Source: Skeletonema tropicum (lineage: Eukaryota > Bacillariophyta > Thalassiosirophyceae > Thalassiosirales > Thalassiosiraceae). From it: 64,000 bases of DNA. The notes under the pieces were generated by a model. It ran no database searches, had not been told where the DNA came from, and saw nothing but the letters and a program-made list of their open reading frames with translations. The DNA lies in assembly GCA_037178625.1 (NCBI GenBank), contig CM074132.1, positions 3,286,001-3,350,000 on the forward strand. The letters run 5' to 3'. Of this stretch, positions 1 through 10,042 are shown in pieces. Within the stretch, counting starts at the first letter, position 1, and the number at the start of each line of letters is the position of its first letter. Made by a program: the position numbers and the translations under genes.

Positions 1-767
1 AGTTGTCAAAAGTTTCTGCGGACAGCAAAATCGAATGGTTGAAACTATCTCCAATACTCTTTCCTGCCTCAAGCAAGCCAGGGCGACACGGAAAAAATCT
101 AGTTTCACGATGTTCTCCCTTTATGAAGCACGCAGCAAAGTTCACTTGATTGGGAGGGCCATGAGATTGTGTTCCATTGGCAAATTTGTGAGACCAAGGC
201 ATATCATATCCATCTTCCAAGAGTTGCTCCGAAAGAAGTTTTGAGTATCCCTGAATTGTAGTAGAACCTGTCTTGTGTGGGCCAATGTGGACAACGGCGT
301 TTTTCACTGATATATTCGTTGCGGTTATATTCATGGATATCCTTCTGTTTTTGATATTATCATTTCTTACTTCTGCATAGGTTGTGGTTGTATTCTTCAT
401 AGATTGCCTTTTGTGCTTGATATGATCATCAGAAGCAAGTTGCTGAACATATTCTATGCTTCGATTCTGCGCTACGTCATCAAGAGTATTGCTGGGCACA
501 TAAGGAGGTATTATGGTCTGTTCATTGCGAGCAGCAATAATGCGGTTGGATTTTTCCCAAGTTATATTGAAGCAAGAAAAGAGTAAATCCGATCGCTAGC
601 ACTCCAAAGCCAAAAAATGACAGGATAGATTTTAGTCTCGTGGCCGATGAACTTTGGCTACCCGACTTCACTCTTCTCAATGGCAGGGTGCCATCACCAG
701 GCGAAACATTTAAATCCTCTTCGCTGAGGGGCTGAGATGTGGACTTCTTCCGTTTATGAATGTGCAT
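1..767 (-). CDS. Type II membrane sulfotransferase-like protein, 3' part cut by window edge, one frameshift
   Basis: The protein starts at 767 on the minus strand. It has a short Lys/Ser-rich cytosolic tail and one hydrophobic segment (about residues 48-68), then a polar stem with N-glycosylation sites. The stem runs into a PHKTGST motif (about 261-288), the 5'-phosphosulfate loop of PAPS-dependent sulfotransferases. This is the topology of Golgi carbohydrate sulfotransferases. The membrane segment and the sulfotransferase part lie in different frames. They join if one base is gained or lost near 552-565, in a GGGAAAAAT run, and no intron fits there. The PAPS 3'-phosphate site and the C-terminus lie outside the window. 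A sequencing error and a real null allele cannot be told apart. The family call rests on one motif plus topology. Confidence 0.6.
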
Positions 768-1207
768 AATTTTGTTGTTGTGTAGATTATTCAGTTACCT
801 CTCGCTCGAAGAGAAAAGCGACGTACGACGTACTGAGATCTACTACGTTCTGGGGATGACTGGATTGAATGCTTTCTTGGTAAAACAGCTATATCCATAG
901 AAGCATGCTGAAATATCTCTGATAATATCTGTGATATACCAGAGCTAGCATAAAGGACGATCATCGGGCGGGCGGAAATCCCATTGTGAAAATGATGGAA
1001 AAGTCGATGATCATTGGCGCCACTTTCACTTTGGTATTGAATTCCTACGCTAAAAAATCCGCGAAAGTCCTCCTCCAAAAATTGGTAGCCATAGCCCATA
1101 GCCATAGCATAGCTCTCTAGAGCTTCCAGCTATTGCAACATGGCTGCATGCCTTCCCTCATTCGCCAGGGTAGACGTGATAATTATAGTTCCTATCAGGC
1201 AGAAAAT

Positions 1208-2742
1208 ATGGATGTAGAAACGCTGAAAACGCTCCTCGATGGAGATGACAGTATCGAGGAACTAATGATGAAAATGATGATGTTCGGAGGCATGGTTCAT
1301 CATCATCTGGCATGTGCGCCGAAGATGATTGGTACGATCATCCTTTGACTGAACTATTCCAAGCCGCCAAAGATCGCGATGCAGCACAAGTTGTTGACCT
1401 TCTCGAAGACGGACCAGAGAAGTATAGACTGGGCGTTGATGAGTTGGATGGAGATGGTGCAGGTGTATTACATAACTTGGCTCTCTACGATGACTTGACG
1501 GAATATGACGCAGATTTGATTGTTCAGGCGTTTAAGCGTGCTGGAGCTGATTTGGATTTGAAGGCGGGTAGCATGATGGCTGGTGAAACTCCACTTCATA
1601 TAGCTGCTACGTGAGTTGTTGTTCATTATATGTATTTGTTTTCATGGTTCATGCGCAGAATTGTCATCTCACGAATATAGCATGTTACGTGTAGCTATGG
1701 ACATTATGCGATGGCAAAGGCGTTGATTGACGCTGGAGCAAAAGCAGATATTTGTGATAATAATGGTGAAACTCCTCTGGACAGGTCAACAGACATCAAA
1801 TCATCCATGAGAATGAAATCACCTGATGGTAAGAGGACAATGGAGCTAATACAAGGTGCTGTGGCAAGAGAAAGATCCGATCCAAACTATGTTGATGCGG
1901 CGACAAGAATGGCAACTGAGCTTAAGCTGGAAGCAGAATCGTATTGGGAACAGGGAGAATTTGAACGTGCGATGGACAAATACATTGAGGTGATACAGAT
2001 GCCTAACGGCGATAAGGACTATCAAAACCACGTCAACCTTGCTGGATGTGCTCTCCAGGATGCGTGCACGAAGAAAGTCAGTGGACAACTTGGAGCCCGG
2101 AATAGTTTCAAAATTGCATATGAAGCGGCAACTAAAGCTGTAGAAATTGATTCCGATTTTGAGATTGGCTGGGAGGAGATGGCGAGGGCGTATTTGGGGT
2201 ACGGCGAATTGCCAAGAGCGAAACAAGCATGTAAGCATGGACTGGTGCATTTCCCACAATCGTTAAAGTTGAACGAGATTTGGTCTATGCTTGATGATAT
2301 TGGAGTGCCAGATGAAGTTGTGAACCACGAGAGCGAAGAATTCAATGCTATCTATGAACGCATATACATGGACCGTTGGATCGGGGATGTCCAGTGTGAT
2401 TACTGTGCATTAAAGTGCATGGATGATCCTCGACCAGCAAAATGTCCATTCTGCGGATGCCCAGACAGAGAGCTTGATGAAGAGGAATACGAGATGATTA
2501 TCTGTTGCACTTTGTACGGAAAGAGAGATGACAGTTCTATTAATGGAGAAGATGATGATGAAGAAGATGATGATTTGAACAGCGAAGAGGCACTATACAT
2601 GCTAGGATTAAGTGATACACCAGGAAAGAAAGATGACAGCTCTATGAATGGGGAGTATGATGAGGGAGGAGAAGGAGGAGGTGATGATTTGAACTGCAAC
2701 AGCGACGATTCTGAGGAACTAGAAATGCCAGGATTATATTAG
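1208..2742 (+). CDS. Ankyrin-TPR protein with a C-terminal CxxC zinc finger and acidic tail
   Basis: Two exons are visible, 1312(or 1208)-1610 and 1695-2742. The 84-nt intron starts GTGAGT and ends GTGTAG, and splicing restores the ankyrin helix (ETPLHIAAT then YGHYAMAKAL). Starting at 1312 gives 448 residues. An upstream ATG at 1208 opens a coding-like stretch in another frame that would join this one after a single-base shift near 1245-1260. Order of parts: two ankyrin repeats, a helical TPR-like region (AESYWEQGEFERAMDKY and after), a zinc-binding cluster (CDYC, then CPFCGCP), and a tail rich in Asp/Glu with a repeated KDDSSMNGE-type unit. Ankyrin plus TPR suggests a protein-binding scaffold; the substrate is unknown. 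Confidence 0.7.
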
Positions 2743-2912
2743 TTGATTGACTTTGGCTCTCCTCCTGGTGGGACAGAGACGAAGTAATATGTGTTCGTTC
2801 ATCTGTCAGAATCAAGCAAAAATAACATAATCATGCAAAATTAGCATGTTCGACTTCATCCCAAGTATTAAGATGTTATTAGAACTGCGCTTACACAATC
2901 ATCTCGTCAAAT

Positions 2913-3660
2913 CTACTCGAACATAGGCGGTTTGGACCATGGTTTCAACTGTAGATACTTCTCCTCTTCAGCTACTCCGGCAGCCTTCCATTCCTGAATA
3001 ATAGCACCGGTCTTCCCCACCTATCTTGTACAATCATGATACCAAACAGCTTACCATCAGCATCTGCCTCTGCCTTGTCCACCGCATCCCAACCTCCTTC
3101 AGCCCAACGTGCTAAAGTGTAACCTATATGGGTTCCAAGTCGGAATCGACGTTGTATTCACCCTTGAGACGTGCTTGAACGACCTCAAATTGCGATTGAC
3201 CAACGGCCGCCAAGATTAGTGGCCCACCTCCATCATCATTGCGTTGCCGTAAGGCTTGGGCTGCACCCTCCGCAAGCAACTGATCAATTCCCTTTGTAAA
3301 TGATTTATAAGACGAAGGATTTGGATTTCTAATGTATGCAAAGATTTCCGGCGAGAAGGATGGGATGCCCGGAAAAGCAACCTTCTGGTTACCGGTATAC
3401 AAAGTGTCTCCAATAGCAAAATCACCAGGGGGTAGGCCACCTCAACAGATTCACGCTCTGATCCAAACAGTGTTTGAGAGCTTGGGCCAGTTGAATTTCT
3501 TTCCGGGTTTAGAATTAGAACGGGAATGTCCCACCTTCATACCCTTTTGAAATGCTCCCGAGACAATACGGATGTATACCAGCCTATCACGATGCTTTGG
3601 ATCAAGATATACTTAGCGATGAAACGAATCAGGTCATTGTTGATGTAAGTGTAAGCACGG
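2913..3660 (-). pseudogene. prfC-like: Decayed peptide chain release factor 3 (bacterial-type RF3), C-terminal half
   Basis: Reading the minus strand and changing frame several times gives a clear RF3 C-terminus: DPKHRDRLVYIRIVSG, then [49 protein letters not shown], and a last stretch ending KPPMFE at a stop at 2913-2915. RF3 is a translational GTPase that recycles RF1/RF2; in algae such genes normally serve an organelle. The GTPase domain is absent. At least four frame changes and an in-frame TAG occur within about 700 bases, more than at other genes here, so this is called a pseudogene fragment. It lies tail-to-tail with the ankyrin/TPR gene. Confidence 0.75.
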
Positions 3661-3709
3661 GAACCATGTAAGATGTAAAAATGTACATTATACATTATTG
3701 AATGCAGAC

Positions 3710-6155
3710 CTACACGTACTCGTACTGGGATTTGTCAGTCACATAAGTCAAAACACCATTCCATGTTCCAAGATTTTTTCCGCCAAAGGGATACACATTG
3801 TAATATCCATGGAAGATTTGCAAACTGGCATCCTCGTTGGCAAGAGTGTTCATGGCACTGGTAGCAGAGCCTCCAGTCCAAAGCGCCTTGCCACCATTTT
3901 TGTGCGTCACGTAGAAAGACTGAGTTGCTCCAGCTTCAATGATGACTGGGTTTTCGAAGTCAGGAAATTTGAGCATTGCCCAAGGGGCTGAAGTGAATTC
4001 AACATCCGCAATCTTGGTCCACGAGGCCATAGAATTTTCAAATCCAACCATGGTTCCTTTCTTTGTCCACACCTCCACACCAAAGGTTCCAGTAGCGCCG
4101 CGTAAAGCATAAGTTCTCGTTGCCAATGTAGTAATGGCAAGCCTCCAGTCTTTAGCCTTGACTTCAAACATATTCCCATCTTGAAAGTAGCAAGATGAGC
4201 TGCACATTGTTGTAGAAAGGTCAAAGGGGCCATCAGCGCAATCTTTGAAACAATTCTCAAAATCCTCATATGGATATCCATATTCTTTTTCGCAAATACC
4301 ATTGCCGCAGCAAGTCGGAAGGGTATGGTGTTTGCACTCCCCATCACAGATCATATCTGTGGTACACTAAAAAGCAAAGGCAAGATAGAGCGCACATCAT
4401 CATTCATTACCAATCGTTAGATATGATTTGTATGTGAGGCAATATGAAATACAAAAAATGTGAAATGAAAGCCAACTTACCGCATTGTTGTCATCACATA
4501 TTTGAGTATTCGAGGTAGAAAGGGCAATGTCAATTACAGCATGATCGGATCCAGAGATAGAGGTCACCGAAACAACGACATCTTTTCCAGAACCATCATA
4601 ATTCGTAATTTCACAAGATTGACCGGCTCCCAAACTCGCAATTCTCCATGATTGCCCAAAAGCGGCTTGAGTAGTAATGAGGACCCTGTTGCCATGTTCA
4701 AGAGTGCCTGAATTGGAACCCTGTTTGCCATTGAATCCAATGTGGTGGTTTTGGCCAGTAGTCGACTTAAACTGGATCAAAACCTTGGCATCCGCTGGAG
4801 ATGAAGTGTAGGAGTCTTGGCCATAGAGAGGCCCACTGAAGCTTGGATCTGCATCATTATTGGGATCAATTGTGAGAGACTTGTCGGCAAACCAACCAGA
4901 CTGCCACGCTTTAGCTGCGCAAAAGGAAGAAAAGGCGTTGTATTAGTAAATATGTGCAAGTACATCTATCTCATCCCCAGTCGTATTGAAACAGTGGTCA
5001 ACTTACCTGCATTGAAACACATGACGGGAGTATCATCCTCAAAATAACTGTATCCCATCATCCCGGAGATGTCACCATATTCCTCCGAACCTTCGTTGGA
5101 GTGGTCAAAGTTGAGATTGTGTCCAACCTCATGGACCTGCAGAGAAACGTAGTTGCAATAAACATCGTTGTACACTGACATCCAATCATTCTTGAAGGCA
5201 TAAGCGAGCCCCTGAAAGGAGTTGTCAGGTAAGCAGTCTAGAAAGTAAAAGATGAGTAGGAGAAAGTGAGTACAACATGTAAAATAAATGAGATTTCGAC
5301 AAAAAAAGATGATAATGAAAAATAATACTTACACATAAAGTGGTCAGCAATCTCTGTGGGAGTAGACACACCAAACGCCCAATTGATAGCCGCAGTAATC
5401 TCATTTTTCATAACACCGTCGTCATCGGCATCTGTAACACAACGATTAATCTTGACGGTTACGATTCCTCCGACAATATTTGATGCAATATTGAAATCGC
5501 TGGAATATTTGTTGGGAGGCTTGATAATGTTGAGTTTACCATGAGAGCAAGCCTTGTATTGCTTTGCGAGATTGACTGCATCATCAAAGATGTATTGTTG
5601 AAGTTCAGCTGCGCTGCTAGTAGTTGAGTCATTACAAGAAGTAATGACCCTTACACCAACGACTGTCTTGTCTCCGGTGAGAGTGGGGCCTGGACTGTTG
5701 CCTGCGTTGAGGGCCTCAAGAAGTGGCAAACCTTGGACGTTGATCGTTTCTCCGCTCATGAAGGCTCCAGAAGGAAGGACGACCGCATCACCCGATGAGA
5801 AACGCGCCGCGTCTTCGAGATTCAATCCCTCGATATTAAAGATTGAACCATTGGGCAACTCGAAAGCGGCAGTCATCTCGGGACCAGCAGCCGGATCGGA
5901 CTTGCCTGCTTTGCTTTGAAGCTCACTAAGTCGACGGTCAACGCCAGCAAAGGGTTCATCAGCGAGCCCGGAGGTATCTCCATACTCGGTCACTTGCACG
6001 AGGTATCTACCGGTGACTCCAGCGACGAGGGCGTCAACATCTTCAGTGGTGGCGGCGCCTCGGACGGAGGGGGAAGATTCGGCGGTGACGACAGCCAAAG
6101 GAGAGATGGCTGCCATAGCTGCGAGTGCAGCGGTGCAGTAGGAATGAAACAACAT
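3710..6155 (-). CDS. Secreted gametolysin-like metalloprotease (peptidase M11), four exons
   Basis: Exons (minus strand) are 6155-5333, 5237-5007, 4914-4481 and 4366-3710, with introns of 95, 92 and 114 nt, all GT-AG. Spliced length is 2145 nt, 714 residues with no frame break. The N-terminus is a signal peptide (hydrophobic to about residue 25, VVTAES). A prodomain-like region follows. The catalytic site HEVGHNLNFDH, with MMGY downstream as Met-turn, matches M11 gametolysin. After it come a beta-rich region, a cysteine cluster (ICDGEC, CCGNGICE) and a C-terminal domain of about 150 residues. Gametolysins cut extracellular-matrix proteins. Two broken relatives lie on the plus strand at about 30.1 and 36.3 kb, so this is the best copy in the window. 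Confidence 0.85.
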
Positions 6156-6284
6156 GTTGTTTAGACGATGAGTTGATATTGATTGGATGTTGTTATCGAT
6201 TGTCTTCGTAACTTTTTATGGCAAGAAACAGTCCAGCAGAGCATTGGATCAAATGTGTGTTTTTCAATTCGCAAATTCACGCCG

Positions 6285-6902
6285 ACCGGGATCTTCGCCG
6301 GAAGTTTTTTTGGAAATGCACGTCATGTGTAATGACTTGTTGTTTTGCAATCTATCAAAACGACACTGCGCCATTTCGAACTCTAGAGAGGTATATAGGT
6401 AGCAGTACTCATAAATACACCCAGTAAAGGGCGAAGGCAGGGAAGGTACCTAGGAGTACCATACTTAGGTAGATAGATACATAGATTATTTTAGTTGCGA
6501 TGTACTCTCTAGAGGCACTATTGCCAGTAGAGAAAGGTGAACTTAAACCAGGCGGAGTTCGGGCTGGTCCCGAAGGCGCCTGTGGTGCCTGCTGTGCAGG
6601 AATTTAAGTATGTAGGAATAGGGACAGTGGATAATATGGATGGAATAGGTCGAACGTTTCCCCCCCGCCCCCGCCCCGGGACCGGACAAAATTTTTGGCT
6701 AGCCTGAGATCCAGGGCGGGGGGACAATTCCAAAATCGACAACCATCATTCTACGTCGTCAGTTCACAATCGGGAGCAGAAAGCTAGCACAGGCACAGCA
6801 TTGCAATCAAGCATTGCCATGCTTTTAGCAATTTATCTTCGACGAAAGTAATAACCGAAAGCGTGTGGTGAAGCCATTCGATACTTCAGAGTATGGAGCA
6901 AC
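6285..6902 (-). repeat. Upstream flank of the M11 gene, inverted duplicate of 29387-30090
   Basis: The reverse complement of this interval aligns nearly throughout with 29387-30090. It lies just upstream of the intact protease gene and presumably holds its promoter. It includes a stretch (6518-6742) that is open on the minus strand, encoding AGTTGAFGTSPNSAWFKFTF, also open in the other copy. It also holds a G/C-rich run and a CCTAGGTACC-type palindromic patch. The other copy has gained a (GGACCT)/(GGATCT) repeat. Whether the open stretch is translated cannot be judged from two young copies. Confidence 0.8.
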
Positions 6903-7990
6903 TTCATGCGACAGCTGGCGTTTTAAACGCCAGTAGACTCACCGTCGCACTTTTTAAATATTTGATGAACGCTAATTAAACTCGCTGAAAGCTAGTAAAC
7001 AAGCTTGATTTTAGCTTTAGTCCTCTGGAAATCATCCATCGGAACCCTTACGGAGAAAAGTAGCGGTAGGAATCTGTTCTCCGTCCAAAACGGTAGGGAC
7101 ACCACCCCTATCAACCATGAGGGGAGGGCTTAATTCGGGCGGTAGAGGCTCTCGAAGTAAGAGTTCTCGCGATGATCAGGAATTGACTGATCGTGAGGCA
7201 CGTCTTCGTGCTAGGTCGGCTGCAGCGGACGGAGGAGAGAAGTAGTGTACCACCTCCAAATGAATCTGAACAAGTTGTGCTCCCAATGATGGCTTGGGGT
7301 GCGCCTGCTGTAACAAGGCAATTGCAAATACCGTTGATCATGTCTTCATTACGCCATGCGAGCATCATTATGATGTTGTCGTCCAATGAAGATGAAGAGG
7401 CAATCTGAATCTGCCCGGAGGAGTCAATCTTCCAGCGATGACTCTGTCTTCAATCATGGGATGAGAGGCTGGAAGAATACTTTATCACGTACTACATCGA
7501 CAATTATAATGCTGTTGAAAGATCTGAGAAAGGTCTTGCGAAGGTAAAGACTGCGATGAAAGATCTAAAGGCAGCAGTGGAATTGGATACGAAACTTGCA
7601 ACTATTTACAACAAGCGCAAAAGAACTAAAGCCAAGAGACTGAAAAAAAGTTTTGCTTCTGGTAGAGATAGATCGCATGACCAAGCGAGATAAATTGAGG
7701 ACGAAGAAGAAAGTGAAGATTCCAGTGCAAAAGATGGACTTGAACACAAAGAAAGAAACTATTCTTGAGTTCCTCATTAAATGGCGTCACAAGAGTTCAA
7801 GTTCAAAGCTTATCCAAAGCTAGCACAAGAGCTGAAGGATGGAATTTTGACGAGGCAGAGTGAATCTAATCGTGTGACACATGCATCCAGAAAGGAGCTT
7901 ATGGAGTCGGAGTTCTTCTCTCTAGGCAAGCATCTACGCGAAAAGTGAGACACATACTCATGATATCAATCTATATAATAGTTAATTAGT
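6903..7990. other. Intergenic, with possible gene remnants
   Basis: No intact gene is seen. Around 7489-7690 the plus strand reads as a basic, helix-forming peptide (for example AMKDLKAAVELDTKLATIYN) with neither a start nor a continuing frame; it may be a dead gene or transposon piece. Nothing else is supportable. Confidence 0.3.
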
Positions 7991-7992
7991 TC

Positions 7993-9420
7993 CTAGGACG
8001 TAAAGGCCGAGTCTGAGTTGTAGCAGCTGAACCAAGCTTGGTAAGAACTTTCGGTACTCTCGCCCTCTAGACTTCTGCTCCGCCGCATAGTACTCGTCAG
8101 TCTCTTTAACGCTGCTTTTGTACTGGGTCGAACTGGCTCCTTATGCTGCTCAATGAGACTACGAAGACTTTCAACGGCACCTGCATGGAACATTATACGG
8201 TGTAAATCATCCCACTCACTCTTTAATCCAATAATCCCAACTTTACTTTAATGTCGGGCGATGGCGCATCATTAGCATTCATAGTATTATTCTTGGTTTC
8301 TCCACAAAGTCTACCGATTCGTTGGTACGCAACAGTGTTTAGACTGATAACAACTTGTTAGGAGTAATTCTTTGCATCCGCACCAGCCTCAGCAACAGCT
8401 GCAGGAGTAAGAGTGTTGCTAAGACTCTTGAACGCCGATTCTTCTACTTACAGGCTGTCTTGTCCATCAATTTGCGAACATTAGCAGGCTTAGTATATCC
8501 ACTTTGCGCCGTTTGCTCTTGTTAGATGATAGAGCCTTGGCAGACGCCGAAGCATCAGCGGCAGCGGCAGCTTCGGGCTGAACAAGAGACCCAGTGATGT
8601 TCTGATAGATAGCAGAGCAGTGTTAGGGTGACATGGTGACGGAGAATAGCATGGGCAATGACCGAACAACAACTATGGTACTTACATCTTCTTGTAAACG
8701 ACTCATTCTCTCCTTGGCCTCATTCTCCCTCCTAACGGCATTACGACGGTCGTTACGAGCCCTCTTCAATTTAGCAGACTCATCTTTCTGTGACTGGGTC
8801 TTTTCCTTGGGCGCTCGCTTCTTCTTCTTCTTTGGAGGAGGGACAACTTCCGTCGATTTCTGTTGCTGCGCCTTCTCCGTACTAGTTCGCTTTCTCTTTC
8901 CTCTGCCTCCTCCCATGTCAACCTCTGCAAGAGCCCTCGCTGCAGCTTGTTCCTCGCGCTGCTAAGATTCCAAAATACGGTTAATTGTGGACAATTGCTG
9001 CCTGTCTGTGAGCAGCGGCGCCATTCTCGGACTGCATTCGCCTTCCCTGTAGAAGTTCTCCTCAAAGAAAGCACCTCGGGAGGGATATCATATATCATGC
9101 GTCCCCTTTCCTTTATGGCGAGGGAATACCTCATTGATTGAGCCGTTAGAACTGAAGTCACCGAGATTGGCTTGTGTCTTAAAGACGAAGCCAGTGAATT
9201 CTCCAAATTCTGGATTGACTAGATCATTTGGTTCATCATCATCGTCCAATTTGGACTGTGCTCCCTTCTTTTTCCCTTGCCCTCTTCCACAAGTTTCGCC
9301 AATCGTCCACTTGGCTTCACACCCATATTGCAGAACTTGTCCAAGAACAATTGCACTCCAAAGTTTACACTTCTCAGATCCTGGGAATTCATCAATTTTC
9401 AACGCGGGGCCTCGAACGAC
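7993..9420 (-). pseudogene. Broken gene for a basic, Lys/Arg-rich (nuclear-type) protein of unknown function
   Basis: Coding-like pieces run along the minus strand. 9402-9088 encodes a Trp/Cys-bearing segment (KCKLWSAIVLGQVLQYGCEA). The next part contains MAPLLTDRQQLSTINRILES, interrupted by an in-frame TAG near 8963. Then comes a strongly basic stretch with PPPKKKKKRAPKEK (nuclear-localisation-like), a coiled-coil-like NDRRNAVRRENEAKERMSRL, a possible intron (GTAAGTACC after about 8690), an Ala-rich part and a last piece at 8193-7993 (GAVESLRSLIEQHKEPVRP). Frames change several times and no start is found upstream of 9402. The peptides look like one former protein, but I recognise no family. 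Confidence 0.45.
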
Positions 9421-9692
9421 TCACTCTTGGCCTCGTTCGATTCGATATTTAATTTAATCGAGCGAATTTACTCCGTTTACGTGGCCAACAGTGTACACGC
9501 ACATACGCCAATCCAATGTCCACCATTCACCAGCAAACCGAGCTGGTGCAGTCTAGACTACCTACTTCTCTAGAGGTATACAAAATATTATGAGTGCTTT
9601 GAAAAAAAGGAAGTGGGAGTACATCAGTAATAAGTGCTTTGAAGAAAAAATAGGTCTCATACCGCGAGTGTGCGGAAATGAATAAAAATATA

Positions 9693-9774
9693 CGACACTG
9701 GCAGGACTCGAACCTACGCGGGATAAACCCAATCGATTTCTAGTCGATCGCCTTAACCACTCGGCCACAGTGTC
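9693..9774 (-). tRNA. trnS-AGA: tRNA-Ser (anticodon AGA)
   Basis: The minus strand folds as a class II tRNA. The acceptor stem GACACTG pairs with CAGTGTC, followed by a G discriminator. The D arm is GGCCGAGTGGTTAAGGC. The anticodon stem ATCGA/TCGAT carries the loop CTAGAAA with anticodon AGA. A long variable arm (GGG-TTTAT-CCC) and a T arm with GGTTCGAGTCC follow. The long variable arm fits serine. There is no intron. A T-run just downstream (9682-9690) fits RNA polymerase III termination. Confidence 0.95.
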
Positions 9775-10042
9775 TTGGTTGGTGGAGCTCAACACACTTT
9801 AATTTATAATAAACGTGGTTAAACTCTTCTCCATCATCAATCATCATTCATTCTTCGGAACTTTGAAGATGATGTGTTTTTTCACCCCACAACATGTGGA
9901 AGAGGGAAGAATTCTCAAAAGCCTCCCTCATGCGCAAACTTCCAGCTTTGTTCCGTCTTAGCCTATCATATGCATTCCTCGTCAGTCGTCAGCGACATAT
10001 CACAACATTGATATCCTTCTCTTTTGACTCATTGAGAAAAGA

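Noticed and set aside
791..1105. 104-codon minus-strand open frame between the sulfotransferase and the ankyrin/TPR gene
   Set aside because: No motif, no paralogue in the window, and composition is unremarkable; it is likely chance.
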